Source: Mycolicibacter sinensis (lineage in GTDB: Bacteria; Actinomycetota; Actinomycetes; Mycobacteriales; Mycobacteriaceae). Taken from it: a DNA stretch of 64,000 nucleotides. The DNA lies in the NCBI RefSeq assembly GCF_001667375.1, contig NZ_LZIN01000075.1:1-64000 (forward strand). The letters run 5' to 3'. The translations under genes and the position numbers were made by a program. Positions 19,991-29,594 of the stretch are shown one piece after another; the first letter of the stretch is position 1, and every line of letters begins with the position of its first letter. A model generated the notes under the pieces. The model was given only the letters and a program-made list of their open reading frames with translations. It made no database searches and was not told the origin of the DNA.

Positions 19991-21145
19991 CTACTTCGCC
20001 GTCAGCTGGTCGGCGATCGCGCTCAGCGCCTCCAGGTCGGAGACATCGAACGGCAGTGACGGAACCCCGACGATGGGAACCCGCGGGTTCGCCCGGGTGA
20101 AGCGCGACAGCAGCCGCACCTCACGCTTGGCGGTGGCACCCCGTTCGGCGTGAATCTGCAGCGCCGCGGTGGTCAGCGCCTTCGCCCCGTCCGACAGCGC
20201 CGCGGTGGCCGGTTCTTCCTGCAACGTCTCGATGGCGTCGATGGCGCGCTCAATGGGAAGTTGGCACAGCATCGGATGGGTCCGGTTGAGGATCAGCCCG
20301 GCCAGCGGCATGTGCTCCTGGGAGAGCCGGTCGACGAAGAACGACGCCTCGCGCAACGCATCGGGCTCCGCGGCCGACACCACCACGAACTGGGTGCCAC
20401 GGCGCTTGAGCAGCTCGTAGGTGCGATCCGCCTTCTCCCGGAAACCGCCGAACGTGGCGTCCAAGGATTGGACGAAACCGGCCGCGTCGGAAAGCATTTG
20501 AGAGCCCAGCACGGTCGACAGCGCCTTCATCGCCAAGCCCAGCGCTCCGGCGACCAACTTGCCGAAGCCGCGTCCGGGGCCCAGCAGCAGCTTCCACAAC
20601 CGGCTGTCCATGAAACTGCCCAGGCGCTTCGGTGCGTCCAGGAAGTCCAGGGCGTTACGCGACGGCGGGGTGTCGACCACCACCAGATCCCAGCGGTCCT
20701 CGGCGAGCAGCTGGCCGAGTTTCTCCATGGCCATGTATTCCTGCGTGCCGGACAGCGAGGTGGCCACCGTTTGATAGAACTGGTTGTTCAAGATGGCCTC
20801 CGCCCGCTCCGGGCCGGAGTACTGCGTCACCATCTCGTCGAACGTGCGGCGCATGTCGAGCATCATCGCGTGCAGTTCGCCGGACACCTCGGGACCCAGC
20901 GGTACCCGCTGCGGGGTGTTGCCCAGGGCGTCGATGCCCATGGCCTGCGCCAGCCGCCGGGCCGGGTCGATGGTCAGCACCACCACGCGGCGGCCGTATT
21001 CGGCGGCCCGCAGCGCCATCGCGGCGGCGGTGGTCGTCTTGCCGACGCCGCCGGCGCCGCAACACACCACCACGCGGTTGGCGGTGTCGGCCAGGATTGC
21101 GGCCATGTCCAGTGCCAGCGGCTTGCCGGCCGGGTCGGGTGTCAT
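19991..21145 (-). CDS. ArsA/GET3-type ATPase (Rv3680-like)
   Basis: 384-aa cytoplasmic ATPase with the deviant Walker [15 protein letters not shown] near 28-41, a switch region [15 protein letters not shown], and [16 protein letters not shown] near 148-163 as Walker B/switch II. It belongs to the anion-transporting ATPase/GET3 clan. Rv3679 and Rv3680 of M. tuberculosis form a complex (BagAB) protecting against glycerol and nitric-oxide related stress. ATG at 21145 overlaps the partner's stop by 4 bp, consistent with an obligate pair. Confidence 0.92.
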   Translation of the reverse strand: MTPDPAGKPLALDMAAILADTANRVVVCCGAGGVGKTTTAAAMALRAAEYGRRVVVLTIDPARRLAQAMGIDALGNTPQRVPLGPEVSGELHAMMLDMRRTFDEMVTQYSGPERAEAILNNQFYQTVATSLSGTQEYMAMEKLGQLLAEDRWDLVVVDTPPSRNALDFLDAPKRLGSFMDSRLWKLLLGPGRGFGKLVAGALGLAMKALSTVLGSQMLSDAAGFVQSLDATFGGFREKADRTYELLKRRGTQFVVVSAAEPDALREASFFVDRLSQEHMPLAGLILNRTHPMLCQLPIERAIDAIETLQEEPATAALSDGAKALTTAALQIHAERGATAKREVRLLSRFTRANPRVPIVGVPSLPFDVSDLEALSAIADQLTAK

Positions 21146-22188
21146 CGAACCCCCTGTTGGGCGAGGATCTCGGAGAGCTCGTAGAGGCTGCCGAGGTCGA
21201 CCCCGTCGGTGATCGTCGGCAGATGCAGCCGCGGGACCTTCAGCTGTTCCAGCTGTTCGGCCGTTTCGGTGCGGGCGCTGATGCGGGTGGCGTGCTGGAT
21301 GGTCTCGGTCAGCAGGCCGGCGAAATCGTCGTCGTCCAGGGTGATCCCGGCCGCAGTCAGGCCGGCGCGGACCGCGTCGGCGTCGACAACACCCTCGGCC
21401 GCCTTGGCCAGATCGTCGGGCTGCAGATGTGCGGGGATGTCGCGGTTGACGATCACGCTGCCGATCGGCAGGTCCAGGTCCCGCAGCTCGTCGATGGCCT
21501 CCAGGGTCTCCTGCATCGGCAGGGACTCCAACAGCGTCACCAGGTGGATGGCGGTCTGATCCGAGTGCAGCAGCTTCACCACACCTTCGGCCTGCGAATG
21601 CACCGGGCCGCCCTTGGCCAGCTGCGAAACCGCCTTGGTGACGTCGAGGAACCGGGCGATCCGGCCGGTGGGCGGCGCGTCGACCACGATCGCGTCGTAG
21701 ACCGGCTTCTTGTTCTTGTCGGTCTGGATCACGTGGTACTTGATTTTGCCGGTGAGGATGACGTCGCGCAGGCCCGGCGCGATGGTGGTGGCGAATTCGA
21801 CGGCCCCGACGCGGCGCATCGCCCGTCCGGCGATACCCAAGTTGTAGAACAGGTCGAGGTATTCCAGGAACGCGGCTTCGATGTCCATCGCCAGCGCATC
21901 GACCTCCCCGCCGTCTTCGGCGGTGGCCACCTTGAGCGGGGTAATGGGCAGCGGCGGCACGTCGAAGAGCTGCGCAATGCCTTGGCGCTCTTCGACTTCC
22001 ACCAGCAGCACCCGGCGTCCGCCGGCCGCCATGCACAACGCCAGCGCGGCCGCCACCGTCGTTTTGCCGGTGCCGCCTTTGCCTGTCACGAAATGCAGCC
22101 GGGCCTTGGTCAATCGCGAAGGCCAGCCGATAGGTCCCGTGCCCGCCGGCGCGCGAGCGCCGTCCTTCCCCGGTGTGGCTGTCACCAC
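21142..22188 (-). CDS. ArsA/GET3-type ATPase (Rv3679-like)
   Basis: 348-aa partner of the downstream ATPase. Walker A is [19 protein letters not shown] near 33-51, with the lysine pair typical of dimeric GET3/MinD-like ATPases. A later switch motif is [17 protein letters not shown] near 175. It is the first gene of the pair and divergent from the DUF4177 gene. Two consecutive GTG codons (22188, 22185) can start it. TAGCAT at 22192-22197 (minus) is 6 nt from the second, favouring a leaderless start at 22185. Confidence 0.92.
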   Translation of the reverse strand: MVTATPGKDGARAPAGTGPIGWPSRLTKARLHFVTGKGGTGKTTVAAALALCMAAGGRRVLLVEVEERQGIAQLFDVPPLPITPLKVATAEDGGEVDALAMDIEAAFLEYLDLFYNLGIAGRAMRRVGAVEFATTIAPGLRDVILTGKIKYHVIQTDKNKKPVYDAIVVDAPPTGRIARFLDVTKAVSQLAKGGPVHSQAEGVVKLLHSDQTAIHLVTLLESLPMQETLEAIDELRDLDLPIGSVIVNRDIPAHLQPDDLAKAAEGVVDADAVRAGLTAAGITLDDDDFAGLLTETIQHATRISARTETAEQLEQLKVPRLHLPTITDGVDLGSLYELSEILAQQGVR

Positions 22189-22191
22189 TGC

Positions 22192-22228
22192 ATGCTAACC
22201 AAGCGCTTGTGGGTGCTAGCGATAAGCT
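22192..22228. promoter_or_regulatory. divergent leaderless promoters (Rv3679-like / DUF4177)
   Basis: In this 47-bp gap TAGCAT (22192-22197, minus strand) faces the ATPase operon and TAAGCT (22223-22228, plus strand) lies 7 nt before the ATG of the DUF4177 gene. Both match the leaderless pattern. Confidence 0.55.
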
Positions 22229-22235
22229 CGCTCTC

Positions 22236-22397
22236 ATGAGCGAACGCACCGTGTGGGAGTACGCCAACGTCCCGTTGATCACGCACGCCACCAAGCAGAT
22301 CCTCGATCAGTGGGGCGAGGACGGCTGGGAGTTGGTCACCGTGCTTCCCGGCCCGTCCGGTGAGCAGCTCATCGCCTTCTTGAAGCGACCGAAATGA
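22236..22397 (+). CDS. DUF4177-type small protein (Rv3678A-like)
   Basis: 53-aa protein, [20 protein letters not shown], with the family core [20 protein letters not shown] and a C-terminal AFLKRP. The short domain has a beta-alpha-beta pattern; function unknown. The ATG at 22236 was chosen because a TAAGCT box lies 7 nt before it. The stop overlaps the RidA gene start (ATGA), so the two are translated together. Confidence 0.85.
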   Translation: MSERTVWEYANVPLITHATKQILDQWGEDGWELVTVLPGPSGEQLIAFLKRPK

Positions 22398-22849
22398 GCT
22401 GGCGGGCCCGGTTGACCGAACTCGGGATCGAGCTGCCTGAGACGGCCGCGCCGTTGGCCGCGTACGTGCCGGCGGTGCGGACCGGCGACCTGGTCTACAC
22501 CTCCGGTCAGCTGCCGATGCTGAACGGCAAACTGGCCCGCACCGGCAAGGTGGGCGCCGAGGTCAGCCCGGAGGACGGGTATGCGCTGGCCCGGATCTGC
22601 GCCCTGAACGCACTGGCCGCGGTGGACGCCCTGGTCGGCCTCGATTCGGTGACCCGGGTCGTCAAGGTGGTCGGGTTCGTCGCCTCCGGCCCGAACTTCA
22701 ACGGCCAGCCCGGCGTGATCAACGGCGCCTCCGAGCTGCTCGGCGAGGTCTTCGGCGACGCCGGCGCGCATGCCCGCTCGGCCGTCGGGGTATCGCAGCT
22801 GCCGCTGGATGCGCCGGTGGAAGTCGAGTTGATCTTAGAAGTCGGCTAA
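22394..22849 (+). CDS. RidA/YjgF/YER057c family protein (Rv3678c-like)
   Basis: 151-aa RidA-superfamily protein. LVYTSGQLPMLNGKLARTGK near 34-53 and SRTRVVKVVGFVAS-like segments (SVTRVVKVVGFVAS) are typical. The C-terminal GVSQLPLDAPVEVELI completes the fold. Archetypal RidA hydrolyses reactive enamine/imine intermediates; this longer subgroup (DUF1523-like length) may differ. It overlaps the preceding gene by 4 bp and precedes the MBL gene by 2 bp, so it is the middle gene of a three-gene operon. Confidence 0.9.
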   Translation: MSWRARLTELGIELPETAAPLAAYVPAVRTGDLVYTSGQLPMLNGKLARTGKVGAEVSPEDGYALARICALNALAAVDALVGLDSVTRVVKVVGFVASGPNFNGQPGVINGASELLGEVFGDAGAHARSAVGVSQLPLDAPVEVELILEVG

Positions 22850-22851
22850 GC

Positions 22852-23628
22852 GTGTCGCTGAGCCATCCCGCCTACGGGCAGCTGCGGCCGGTCACCGAGA
22901 CCGCGTCGGTGCTGCTGGCCGACAACCCCGGCTTGATGACGCTGGAGGGCACCAACACCTGGGTGCTGCGCGGTCCGCGCAGCGACGAGGTGGTGATCGT
23001 CGACCCCGGCCCCGACGACGACGAACACATCAGCCGGCTTGCCGACGTCGGCAAGATCGCGCTGGTGCTGATCAGCCACCGGCACTTCGACCACACCGAT
23101 GGCATCGACAAGCTGTCCGACGCGGTCGGGGTGCCGGTGTACTCGGCCGGCAGCGGGTTTCAGCGCCGGCTCGGCGGCGGCCTGTCCGACGGTCAGGTGA
23201 TCGACGCCGCGGGGCTGCGCATCACGGTGTTCGCCACCCCGGGCCACACCGCCGACTCGCTGTCGTTCGTGCTGGACGACGCCGTTTTGACCGCCGACAC
23301 CGTGCTGGGCCGCGGCACCACCGTAATCGACACCGAGGACGGCGATCTGGCGCACTACCTGGACTCGCTGCAGCGGCTGCGCGGACTGGGCGGGCGGACG
23401 GTGCTACCCGGGCACGGACCGGAGCTGGCGAATATCGACGCCGTGGTGGCGGGATACCTGGCGCATCGCGAGCAACGCCTCGACCAGGTGCGCTCGGCGC
23501 TGGCCACGCTCGGAGACGACGCCACCGCACGCCAGATCGTCGAACACGTCTACACCGACGTCGACGAGGAGTTGTGGGGCGCCGCCGAGTGGTCGGTGCA
23601 GGCCCAGCTGGACTACCTACGGGGCTGA
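22852..23628 (+). CDS. metallo-beta-lactamase-fold hydrolase (Rv3677c-like)
   Basis: 258-aa MBL-fold protein of the LACTB2/glyoxalase II-like type. Metal ligands are in SHRHFDHTDG near 82-91, TPGHTADSLSF near 127-137, LTADTVLGRG and LPGHGPEL. A C-terminal winged-helix-like tail (RQIVEHVYTDVDEELWGAAE) is typical of the LACTB2 group, some of which are endoribonucleases. The GTG start follows the RidA stop by 2 bp. Exact substrate unknown. Confidence 0.9.
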   Translation: MSLSHPAYGQLRPVTETASVLLADNPGLMTLEGTNTWVLRGPRSDEVVIVDPGPDDDEHISRLADVGKIALVLISHRHFDHTDGIDKLSDAVGVPVYSAGSGFQRRLGGGLSDGQVIDAAGLRITVFATPGHTADSLSFVLDDAVLTADTVLGRGTTVIDTEDGDLAHYLDSLQRLRGLGGRTVLPGHGPELANIDAVVAGYLAHREQRLDQVRSALATLGDDATARQIVEHVYTDVDEELWGAAEWSVQAQLDYLRG

Positions 23629-23644
23629 GCACCTCCGCATCGAG

Positions 23645-23692
23645 ACCGACGTTTTGCAGCGTAAAGCGAGTAGAACTCTGCAAAACGTCGGT
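23645..23692. terminator. hairpin between convergent genes, 15-bp perfect arms
   Basis: ACCGACGTTTTGCAG (23645-23659) is exactly complementary to 23678-23692, with an 18-nt loop, in the gap between the convergent MBL and crp genes. The arms contain T/A runs that would place U-rich RNA at the 3' side in both directions, so a bidirectional terminator is likely. Confidence 0.7.
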
Positions 23693-23708
23693 TTCGTGTG
23701 AGTAAGCC

Positions 23709-24383
23709 TTACCGCGCGCGGCGGGCCAGGCGCTCGGAGTCGGAGATCAGCACGCTCTTGCCCTCCAACCGGATCCACCCGCGGTGGGCGAAGTCGGCCA
23801 GCGCCTTGTTCACCGTCTCCCGCGACGCCCCGACCAGCTGGGCGATCTCTTCCTGGGTCAGGTCGTGGGTGACCCGCAGGGCCCCACCTTCCTGGGTGCC
23901 GAACCGCTGCGCCAGCTGCAGCAGCTGCTTGGCGACCCGGCCGGGCACGTCGGTGAAGATCAGGTCGGCCAGGTTGTTGTTGGTGCGGCGCAGCCGGCGG
24001 GCCAACACCCGCAGCAGCTGCTCGGCGATCTCGGGCCGATCGGAGATCCACGACCGCAGCGCGTCGCGGTCCATCGAGACTGCCCGCACCTCGGTGATGG
24101 TGGTCGCGCTGGAGGTCCGCGGGCCCGGGTCGAAGATCGACAACTCACCGAACATGTCCGACGGGCCCATGATGGTCAGGAGGTTCTCCCGGCCATCCGG
24201 CGACCGGCGGCCGATCTTCACTTTCCCGGAGACGATGATGTACAGCCGATCGCCGGGCTCTCCTTCGGCGAATACGGTATGTCCGCGCGGAAAGTCCACG
24301 GGCTGAAGCTGCTTGGTCAGCGCGGCGACGGCGCTGGGCTCAACTCCCTGGAAGATTCCGGCCCTCGCCAGGATCTCGTCCAC
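23709..24383 (-). CDS. crp: cAMP receptor protein Crp
   Basis: 224-aa CRP/FNR regulator, nearly identical in visible segments to Rv3676. The cNMP-binding domain has [19 protein letters not shown], the phosphate-binding FGELSIF and RTSSAT. A C-helix follows, then a helix-turn-helix with [20 protein letters not shown] near 170-190. In mycobacteria it binds TGTGA-N6-TCACA-type sites and controls growth and virulence genes. The window also contains a class III cyclase, a possible cAMP source. GTG at 24383 matches the family start. An upstream in-frame extension exists but is not conserved. Confidence 0.97.
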   Translation of the reverse strand: MDEILARAGIFQGVEPSAVAALTKQLQPVDFPRGHTVFAEGEPGDRLYIIVSGKVKIGRRSPDGRENLLTIMGPSDMFGELSIFDPGPRTSSATTITEVRAVSMDRDALRSWISDRPEIAEQLLRVLARRLRRTNNNLADLIFTDVPGRVAKQLLQLAQRFGTQEGGALRVTHDLTQEEIAQLVGASRETVNKALADFAHRGWIRLEGKSVLISDSERLARRAR

Positions 24384-24488
24384 GTTGCCCCTTAAGTGCT
24401 CTTGATGAAAATGTGAATCGCGCAAGCGCCAGCCGTTAGCCGGCTAGCCATCTGAGTCTACGGCTAGGCGGCACGCGACGTGCCAACG

Positions 24489-24629
24489 CTACACACGATT
24501 GGCGCGTCGAGTCCGGGGAAACTGCGGATTTGTGGTCTCCACCTGGCTCAATCCGGTCTCAATGCGCTCCAGTCCCACCGCTGCCAGCATCAGCAACGCG
24601 GGTATGGCGGTGATCAGCAGCCAGGACAC
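24489..24629 (-). CDS. small membrane protein (Rv3675-like, short)
   Basis: 46-aa ORF: GTG-initiated start followed by [20 protein letters not shown], one transmembrane helix, then a polar tail ending [15 protein letters not shown] box 6 nt before the GTG suggests a leaderless start. It sits between crp and nth on the crp strand, exactly where M. tuberculosis has Rv3675. The annotated TB protein is longer, so this copy may be shortened or the TB annotation extended. No function known. Confidence 0.6.
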   Translation of the reverse strand: MSWLLITAIPALLMLAAVGLERIETGLSQVETTNPQFPRTRRANRV

Positions 24630-24695
24630 AAAGTGACAGTAAACCTGGGCAAGGTCTCATTGCGGTCACAAATTAGTACCCTGTCGGAGGTGACG

Positions 24696-25442
24696 GTGGA
24701 CAAAGACTCCCGAGCGTCGCGCTCCGAGACCCGAACCGGGCTGGTGCGACGCGCTCGGCGGATGAATCGCACCCTGGCACAGGCGTTTCCGGATGCCCAC
24801 TGCGAATTGGACTTCACCACGCCGCTGGAACTGGCTGTTGCCACGGTGTTGTCGGCCCAATGCACCGATGTGCGGGTCAACCTCACGACCCCGGCGCTGT
24901 TCGCCCGGTACCCGACCGCGCTGGACTACGCCCAGGCCGACCGCGCCGAGCTGGAAGAGTTCATCCGGCCTACCGGTTTCTACCGCAACAAGGCCACGTC
25001 ACTGATCAAGCTGGGGCAGGCGCTCGTCGAGAGCTACGACGGTGAGCTGCCCGCCACCATGGACGAGTTGGTGCATCTTCCCGGCGTGGGGCGCAAGACC
25101 GCCAACGTCATCCTGGGCAACGCGTTCGGGGTACCGGGCATCACCGTCGACACCCACTTCGGGCGTCTGGTGCGGCGGTGGGACTGGACCCGCGAGGAGG
25201 ACCCGGTCAAAGTCGAGCACGCCGTCGGTGAGCTGATCGAACGCAAGGAATGGACGTTGCTGTCCCACCGGGTGATCTTCCACGGCCGGCGGGTCTGTCA
25301 CTCTCGCAAACCGGCCTGCGGCGTCTGCGTGCTGGCCAAGGACTGCCCCTCATTCGGGCTCGGGCCCACCGATCCGATGGAGGCCGCCGCGCTGGTCAAA
25401 GGCCCCGAGACCGAGCACCTGCTGGCCCTGGCCGGGCTGTAG
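24696..25442 (+). CDS. nth: endonuclease III
   Basis: 248-aa base-excision repair glycosylase/AP lyase that removes oxidised pyrimidines. The HhH motif [18 protein letters not shown] contains the catalytic Lys, and [11 protein letters not shown] the catalytic Asp. The C-terminal cluster loop [17 protein letters not shown] supplies four cysteines for a 4Fe-4S cluster. GTG at 24696 was chosen because GGAGG lies 5 nt upstream; GTG at 24690 is an alternative. First gene of an operon with the thioredoxin-like, Nudix and marP genes, as in M. tuberculosis (Rv3674c-Rv3671c). Confidence 0.96.
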   Translation: MDKDSRASRSETRTGLVRRARRMNRTLAQAFPDAHCELDFTTPLELAVATVLSAQCTDVRVNLTTPALFARYPTALDYAQADRAELEEFIRPTGFYRNKATSLIKLGQALVESYDGELPATMDELVHLPGVGRKTANVILGNAFGVPGITVDTHFGRLVRRWDWTREEDPVKVEHAVGELIERKEWTLLSHRVIFHGRRVCHSRKPACGVCVLAKDCPSFGLGPTDPMEAAALVKGPETEHLLALAGL

Positions 25443-25455
25443 CGGCCCTGCGCGG

Positions 25456-26085
25456 ATGAGGCCGATGAGAACCGGGTGGATTGTGACGGTAGTGGCGGTG
25501 CTGGCGGTGACGGCCGCGCTGCTCGCCGGGCTGGTGACCGAACTGCGCCGCGAGCCGGTCCAGCCGGGCCGCAGCTCGCCGGTGCCCGCGGCCGGTCACG
25601 ACCTCGACAACCTGCGCGAACGAGCCGGGCTGCCGCCGTGTCGGGTCGGCCCGGACGGCGCCGGTCCGGCCGCCCTGCGCGACGTCACCGTCGAATGCGC
25701 GGCCGACGGTGCGCCCGTCGATGTGGCGGCGATGGTCGCCGGCCGGCGGGTGGTGCTGAACCTGTGGGCGTACTGGTGCCGGCCGTGCCGGGAGGAGTTG
25801 CCCGCGCTCGCCGAATACCAGCGCCGCGCCGGGCCGGACGTGACGGTGGTGACGGTGCACCAGGACGACAACCAGACTGCCGGGTTGGCGCTGCTCACCG
25901 AGCTGGGCGTGCGGCTGCCCACCCTGCAGGACGGCCGCCGTCAGGTGGCGGCTGCGCTGCGGGTGCCCAACGTGATGCCCGCGACCGTGGTGCTGGCCGC
26001 GGACGGTAGCGTTGCCCGCATCCTGCCGCAGTCCTTTGCCACCGCTGAGGAGATCGCCGCCGCCGTGGAGGGCAGTGGGCGCTGA
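25456..26085 (+). CDS. TlpA/ResA-like thioredoxin-fold lipoprotein or anchored protein (Rv3673c-like)
   Basis: 209-aa exported thioredoxin-like protein. An N-terminal hydrophobic anchor (IVTVVAVLAVTAALLAGLV, about 9-27) precedes a domain with the redox motif WAYWCRPCREELP near 101-113. A cis-Pro region RVPNVMPATVVL follows near 170. It probably reduces or exchanges disulfides outside the membrane. Starts 13 bp after nth. An alternative ATG at 25465 exists. Two extra cysteines (CRVGPDGAG, VECAADG) may form a structural disulfide. Confidence 0.9.
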   Translation: MRPMRTGWIVTVVAVLAVTAALLAGLVTELRREPVQPGRSSPVPAAGHDLDNLRERAGLPPCRVGPDGAGPAALRDVTVECAADGAPVDVAAMVAGRRVVLNLWAYWCRPCREELPALAEYQRRAGPDVTVVTVHQDDNQTAGLALLTELGVRLPTLQDGRRQVAAALRVPNVMPATVVLAADGSVARILPQSFATAEEIAAAVEGSGR

Positions 26086-26124
26086 CGTGGGGCGGCCAGG
26101 ATCCGGCACAGAGGGAGACGCGGT

Positions 26125-26886
26125 GTGAGCGCTGGCGATTCCCGGCCTTCGTTCCCGTCCTGGATGCACCCGCTGGTCGACAACGTCGAGAAGATGCCGA
26201 AGGCCTATCTGCACCGGCTGCCCGCCGACGTCCGCGCGATGCTCACCGCGGCCAGCGCCAAGGCCCGCGTGACCGGGCACGGCCGCGATGCAGCGGTGCT
26301 GGTGCTGTTCTCCGGACCGCCCTCGGAGAGCGGCATTGATTCGGCTGACCTGCTGGTCACGGTGCGCGCCTCGACACTTCGCCATCACGCCGGGCAGGCC
26401 GCATTCCCGGGCGGGGCAGTCGATCCCGGCGACTCCGGCCCGGTGGCCACCGCGCTGCGCGAGGCCAACGAGGAGACCGGAATCGACCCGGCCCGGGTGC
26501 ACCCGCTGGTGGTGCTGGAGAAGGTCTTCATCGCCCCCTCGGGATTCCAGGTGGTGCCGGTGTTGGCCTACTCCGAAGATCCCGGGCCGGTGAGCGTGGT
26601 CGATCCTGCCGAGACCGCTGTGGTGGCACGGGTTCCGGTCCGGGCATTCATCAACCCCGAGAACCGGTTGATGGTTTACCGTGATGCGCGCAGCCGGCGA
26701 TGGGCCATGCCGGCGTTCCGGCTCAACGAGATGCTGGTCTGGGGCTTCACCGCGCAGGTGATCTCGGCGATGTTGGACGTGGCCGGCTGGGCGCAGCCCT
26801 GGGACCACACCGAGGTGCGCGGACTGGACGAGGCCATGGCCATGGTCGGAGGAGAACCTGGTGGAACGGGGATGACTGGGATATGA
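26125..26886 (+). CDS. CoA-type Nudix pyrophosphatase (Rv3672c-like)
   Basis: 253-aa Nudix hydrolase. The CoA-pyrophosphatase (NudL/UPF0035) signature is visible: LLVTVRASTLRHHAGQAAFP followed by GGAVDPGDSGPVATALREAN and EETG. This includes the insertion that distinguishes this subgroup from the standard Nudix box. Family members hydrolyse CoA and derivatives to phosphopantetheine and 3',5'-ADP, but the mycobacterial substrate is not proven. The stop overlaps the marP ATG (ATGA). Confidence 0.9.
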   Translation: MSAGDSRPSFPSWMHPLVDNVEKMPKAYLHRLPADVRAMLTAASAKARVTGHGRDAAVLVLFSGPPSESGIDSADLLVTVRASTLRHHAGQAAFPGGAVDPGDSGPVATALREANEETGIDPARVHPLVVLEKVFIAPSGFQVVPVLAYSEDPGPVSVVDPAETAVVARVPVRAFINPENRLMVYRDARSRRWAMPAFRLNEMLVWGFTAQVISAMLDVAGWAQPWDHTEVRGLDEAMAMVGGEPGGTGMTGI

Positions 26887-28076
26887 CGTCGTCGCAGTGG
26901 CTGGACATCGCCGTGCTGGCGATCGCCTTCGTCGCCGCAGTGTCCGGCTGGCGCTCCGGCGCGCTCGGCTCCCTGCTGTCCTTCGTCGGCGTGGCGCTCG
27001 GCGCGATGGCCGGGGTGCTGCTGGCCCCGCACCTGATCGAGCACGTCGCCGGTGCCCGGTTGAAACTGTTCGCCGCACTGTTTTTGATCCTGGCCATGGT
27101 CGTGATCGGCGAGGTCGCCGGGGTGGTGCTGGGCCGGGCGGTGCGCGGAGCGATCCGCAGCCCCGGGGTCCGGGGCGTGGACTCGATCATCGGCGTGGCG
27201 CTGCAGTTGGTGGTGGTGCTGATCGCGGCCTGGTTGCTGGCCACCCCGCTGACCGCCTCCGATCAACCGAGTCTGGCTGCCGCGGTCAACGACTCACGAG
27301 TGCTGCGTCAAGTCGACGAAATCGCGCCGGGTTGGCTCAAGAACGTGCCGCGACGGTTGTCGGCGGTGCTCGACGACTCCGGGCTGCCGGCCGTGCTGGA
27401 ACCTTTCAGCCGCACGCCGATCGCCTCCGTGGATGCGCCGGACCCGCAACTGGCCGCCAGCCCGGTCGTCGAGGCCACCTCGCCGAGCGTGCTGCGGATC
27501 CGCGGTGTGGCACCCAACTGCCAGAAAGTGTTGGAGGGCACCGGTTTTGTGATCTCGCCCAACCGGGTGATGACGAATGCGCACGTGGTCGCCGGCTCGG
27601 ACAGCGTCACCGTCGAAAGTGGCACCAAGTCCTACGAGGCCACGGTGATCTCCTTCGACCCCAAGGAAGACATCTCGATTCTGGCTGTGCCGGATCTGCC
27701 GTTGCCCCCGTTGGCGTTCGCCTCTTCGCCGGCCGAACCCGACACCGACGCACTGGTGCTGGGCTACCCCGGGGGCGGGGTCTTCGAGGCGACCCCGGCC
27801 CGGGTGCGCGACATCATCAACCTCGAAGGGCCCGACATCTACCGCACCGCGACCGTCACCCGGCGGGTCTATACGATCAGAGGCACTGTGCAGCAAGGCA
27901 ATTCCGGCGGCCCGATGATCGACATGGACGGCCGGGTACTCGGTGTGGTGTTCGGCGCGGCGGTTGACGACGCCGACACCGGCTTCGTGATGACTGCCGA
28001 AGAGGTGGCCAACCAACTCGCCCGGATCGGCGACACCGCACCGGTGTCGACCCAAACCTGCGTCGGCGGAGAATAG
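26883..28076 (+). CDS. marP: membrane serine protease MarP
   Basis: 397-aa acid-resistance protease. Four N-terminal transmembrane helices (about 8-130, CvpA/colicin V-like region) precede a periplasmic chymotrypsin-like domain. The catalytic triad is visible in VMTNAHVVAG (His), FDPKEDISIL (Asp) and VQQGNSGGPMID (Ser). Two cysteines, near PNCQKV and TQTCVGGE, fit the known redox-sensitive disulfide. In M. tuberculosis MarP activates the hydrolase RipA and maintains pH in acid. The ATG at 26883 overlaps the Nudix stop by 4 bp. It is convergent with ephE. Confidence 0.95.
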   Translation: MTSSQWLDIAVLAIAFVAAVSGWRSGALGSLLSFVGVALGAMAGVLLAPHLIEHVAGARLKLFAALFLILAMVVIGEVAGVVLGRAVRGAIRSPGVRGVDSIIGVALQLVVVLIAAWLLATPLTASDQPSLAAAVNDSRVLRQVDEIAPGWLKNVPRRLSAVLDDSGLPAVLEPFSRTPIASVDAPDPQLAASPVVEATSPSVLRIRGVAPNCQKVLEGTGFVISPNRVMTNAHVVAGSDSVTVESGTKSYEATVISFDPKEDISILAVPDLPLPPLAFASSPAEPDTDALVLGYPGGGVFEATPARVRDIINLEGPDIYRTATVTRRVYTIRGTVQQGNSGGPMIDMDGRVLGVVFGAAVDDADTGFVMTAEEVANQLARIGDTAPVSTQTCVGGE

Positions 28077-28077
28077 A

Positions 28078-29028
28078 TCAGACCTGCTGCAGGAACCGCA
28101 TCAGGTGTGCGTTGACCGCATCGGGGGCTTCCTCGTGAGCGAAATGCCCTACGCCGGGCAATGACACGTACTGGCCGTGCGGTGCATACCGCCGGGTCCG
28201 CTCGACTGGATCGGCGAGCACGTAGGGGTCGTCGGCGCCGCGTAGATGCAGCAGCGGGATGTCCAGCGTCCGCAGGTCTAGTGCCTTCATGAACCGCCGG
28301 CCCTCGGAGCGCAGTTGACTGCGCACCGCCCAGCGTTGGTACTCCAGGGCGGAATGCGCCGCCGACGGAATCTGGATCGCGGTGCGCAGATGGCCGATGG
28401 CCTCGGAGAAATCCTCGCTGGCAGGCCAATTCGCGCCGGCTCTGCTGCGCACGAGGTGTTCGATTTCGGCGCCGTCACGGCGGGTCAGGGTGCGCTCCGG
28501 CCAGAACGGTATCTGGTAGCGCAGCAACCACGGCAGCAGCGCCCGACCCTGATCGGCACGGGTCAGCGCTGAGTTCCGCAGGGCCGCCGGATGCGGCGAA
28601 CTGACCACCGCGATGGCGCGCACCAGCCGGGGATGCAGCAGCGCGGTCGCCCAGCACACCAGGCCGCCGTCGGCGTGGCCGACCAGGATCGCCGAGGAGT
28701 GCCCCAGGGCCCGGATCAGCCCGGCGGTGTCGCCGGCCAGAGTCCAGCCGTCGTAGCCGCGGGGCGGCTTGTCGCTGCCCCCGTAGCCGCGCAGGTCGAC
28801 CGCGACGACCCGCACCCCGGTCAGCCCGCGCAATTGATGACGCCAGGTCCACCAGAACGAGCCGAACCCGTGCAGCAGCATCACCAACGGCCGCGTCATC
28901 GGCGGCGCGTCGGCCGATGCGTCGTCCGGTGTGGCCTCGACGACATGGAAGCGGATGCCGTTGGCGTGGATATCCCAATGTCGCCACGGCCCGTCGATGC
29001 GAGTGACCGACGGATCCGGTGGCGGCAC
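28078..29028 (-). CDS. ephE: alpha/beta-hydrolase, epoxide hydrolase EphE-like
   Basis: 316-aa alpha/beta-hydrolase. The oxyanion HG motif is in MLLHGFGSFWWTW, the nucleophile elbow VGHADGGLVCW carries Asp as in epoxide hydrolases and dehalogenases, and the C-terminal HFAHEEAP supplies the histidine. This matches Rv3670. Natural substrate unknown. Its GTG start overlaps the stop of the preceding holin-like gene by 1 bp (TAGTG), so the two are coupled. Confidence 0.88.
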   Translation of the reverse strand: MPPPDPSVTRIDGPWRHWDIHANGIRFHVVEATPDDASADAPPMTRPLVMLLHGFGSFWWTWRHQLRGLTGVRVVAVDLRGYGGSDKPPRGYDGWTLAGDTAGLIRALGHSSAILVGHADGGLVCWATALLHPRLVRAIAVVSSPHPAALRNSALTRADQGRALLPWLLRYQIPFWPERTLTRRDGAEIEHLVRSRAGANWPASEDFSEAIGHLRTAIQIPSAAHSALEYQRWAVRSQLRSEGRRFMKALDLRTLDIPLLHLRGADDPYVLADPVERTRRYAPHGQYVSLPGVGHFAHEEAPDAVNAHLMRFLQQV

Positions 29029-29594
29029 TACCAGCCCGAGGGATCGGTGGTCGGTTTGCCGTCCTGCGCAGCCACCGCGTGCGGCCCCGACCCATGCAGG
29101 CGCGCGGGGTCGGGGCGCAGCGCCTCGCGCGTCTCCCGCACCGATTCGATGGTTTGGCGCGGTCCCCGGATGCGCCGGACCCGCAGAAAGCCCAACAACG
29201 CCAAGGCCACGGCGAACGTCAGCATGATCCCGAAGACGATCAGGTAGGCGGCCCAGTCCTGCAGCCAGATGTCGATCACCTCGGCGAGGAAGAAGAAGAA
29301 AAAGAAGGTGGAGTAGAACAGCACGACCAGGGCCGCGATGAAGAACACGCTGCCGGTCAGGCCCTTCTTGACATCACGGGTGATCTCGGCGCGGGCCAGT
29401 TCGACCTCCGCGCGGACCAGCGTCGACATCTGCGCCGTCGCGTCCTTGACCAGATCACCCAGCGACGGGTCGGCGGGCAGTGCGTGCGGATCGGCTAGGG
29501 GGATGGTCGCCAGGGTATTGGGCACCCCGTTACGGTCCGCCTTCGCTAGTCTGTTCGAGGCCCGTTTTGCGCTTCTGCGATCGGCCTTGCTCAC
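29028..29594 (-). CDS. phage-holin-superfamily/DUF1469 membrane protein (Rv3669-like)
   Basis: 188-aa protein with two transmembrane helices: SVFFIAALVVLFYSTFFFFF, and AAYLIVFGIMLTFAVALALL. A preceding amphipathic stretch LVRAEVELARAEITRDVKKG is characteristic of the Phage_holin_3_6 (DUF1469/YqjE-like) family. The N-terminus is basic (KADRRSAKRASNRLAKADR). There is no evidence of holin activity; cellular members are general inner-membrane proteins. A run of six phenylalanines is notable. Start GTG at 29594. Cotranscribed with ephE. Confidence 0.88.
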   Translation of the reverse strand: MSKADRRSAKRASNRLAKADRNGVPNTLATIPLADPHALPADPSLGDLVKDATAQMSTLVRAEVELARAEITRDVKKGLTGSVFFIAALVVLFYSTFFFFFFLAEVIDIWLQDWAAYLIVFGIMLTFAVALALLGFLRVRRIRGPRQTIESVRETREALRPDPARLHGSGPHAVAAQDGKPTTDPSGW

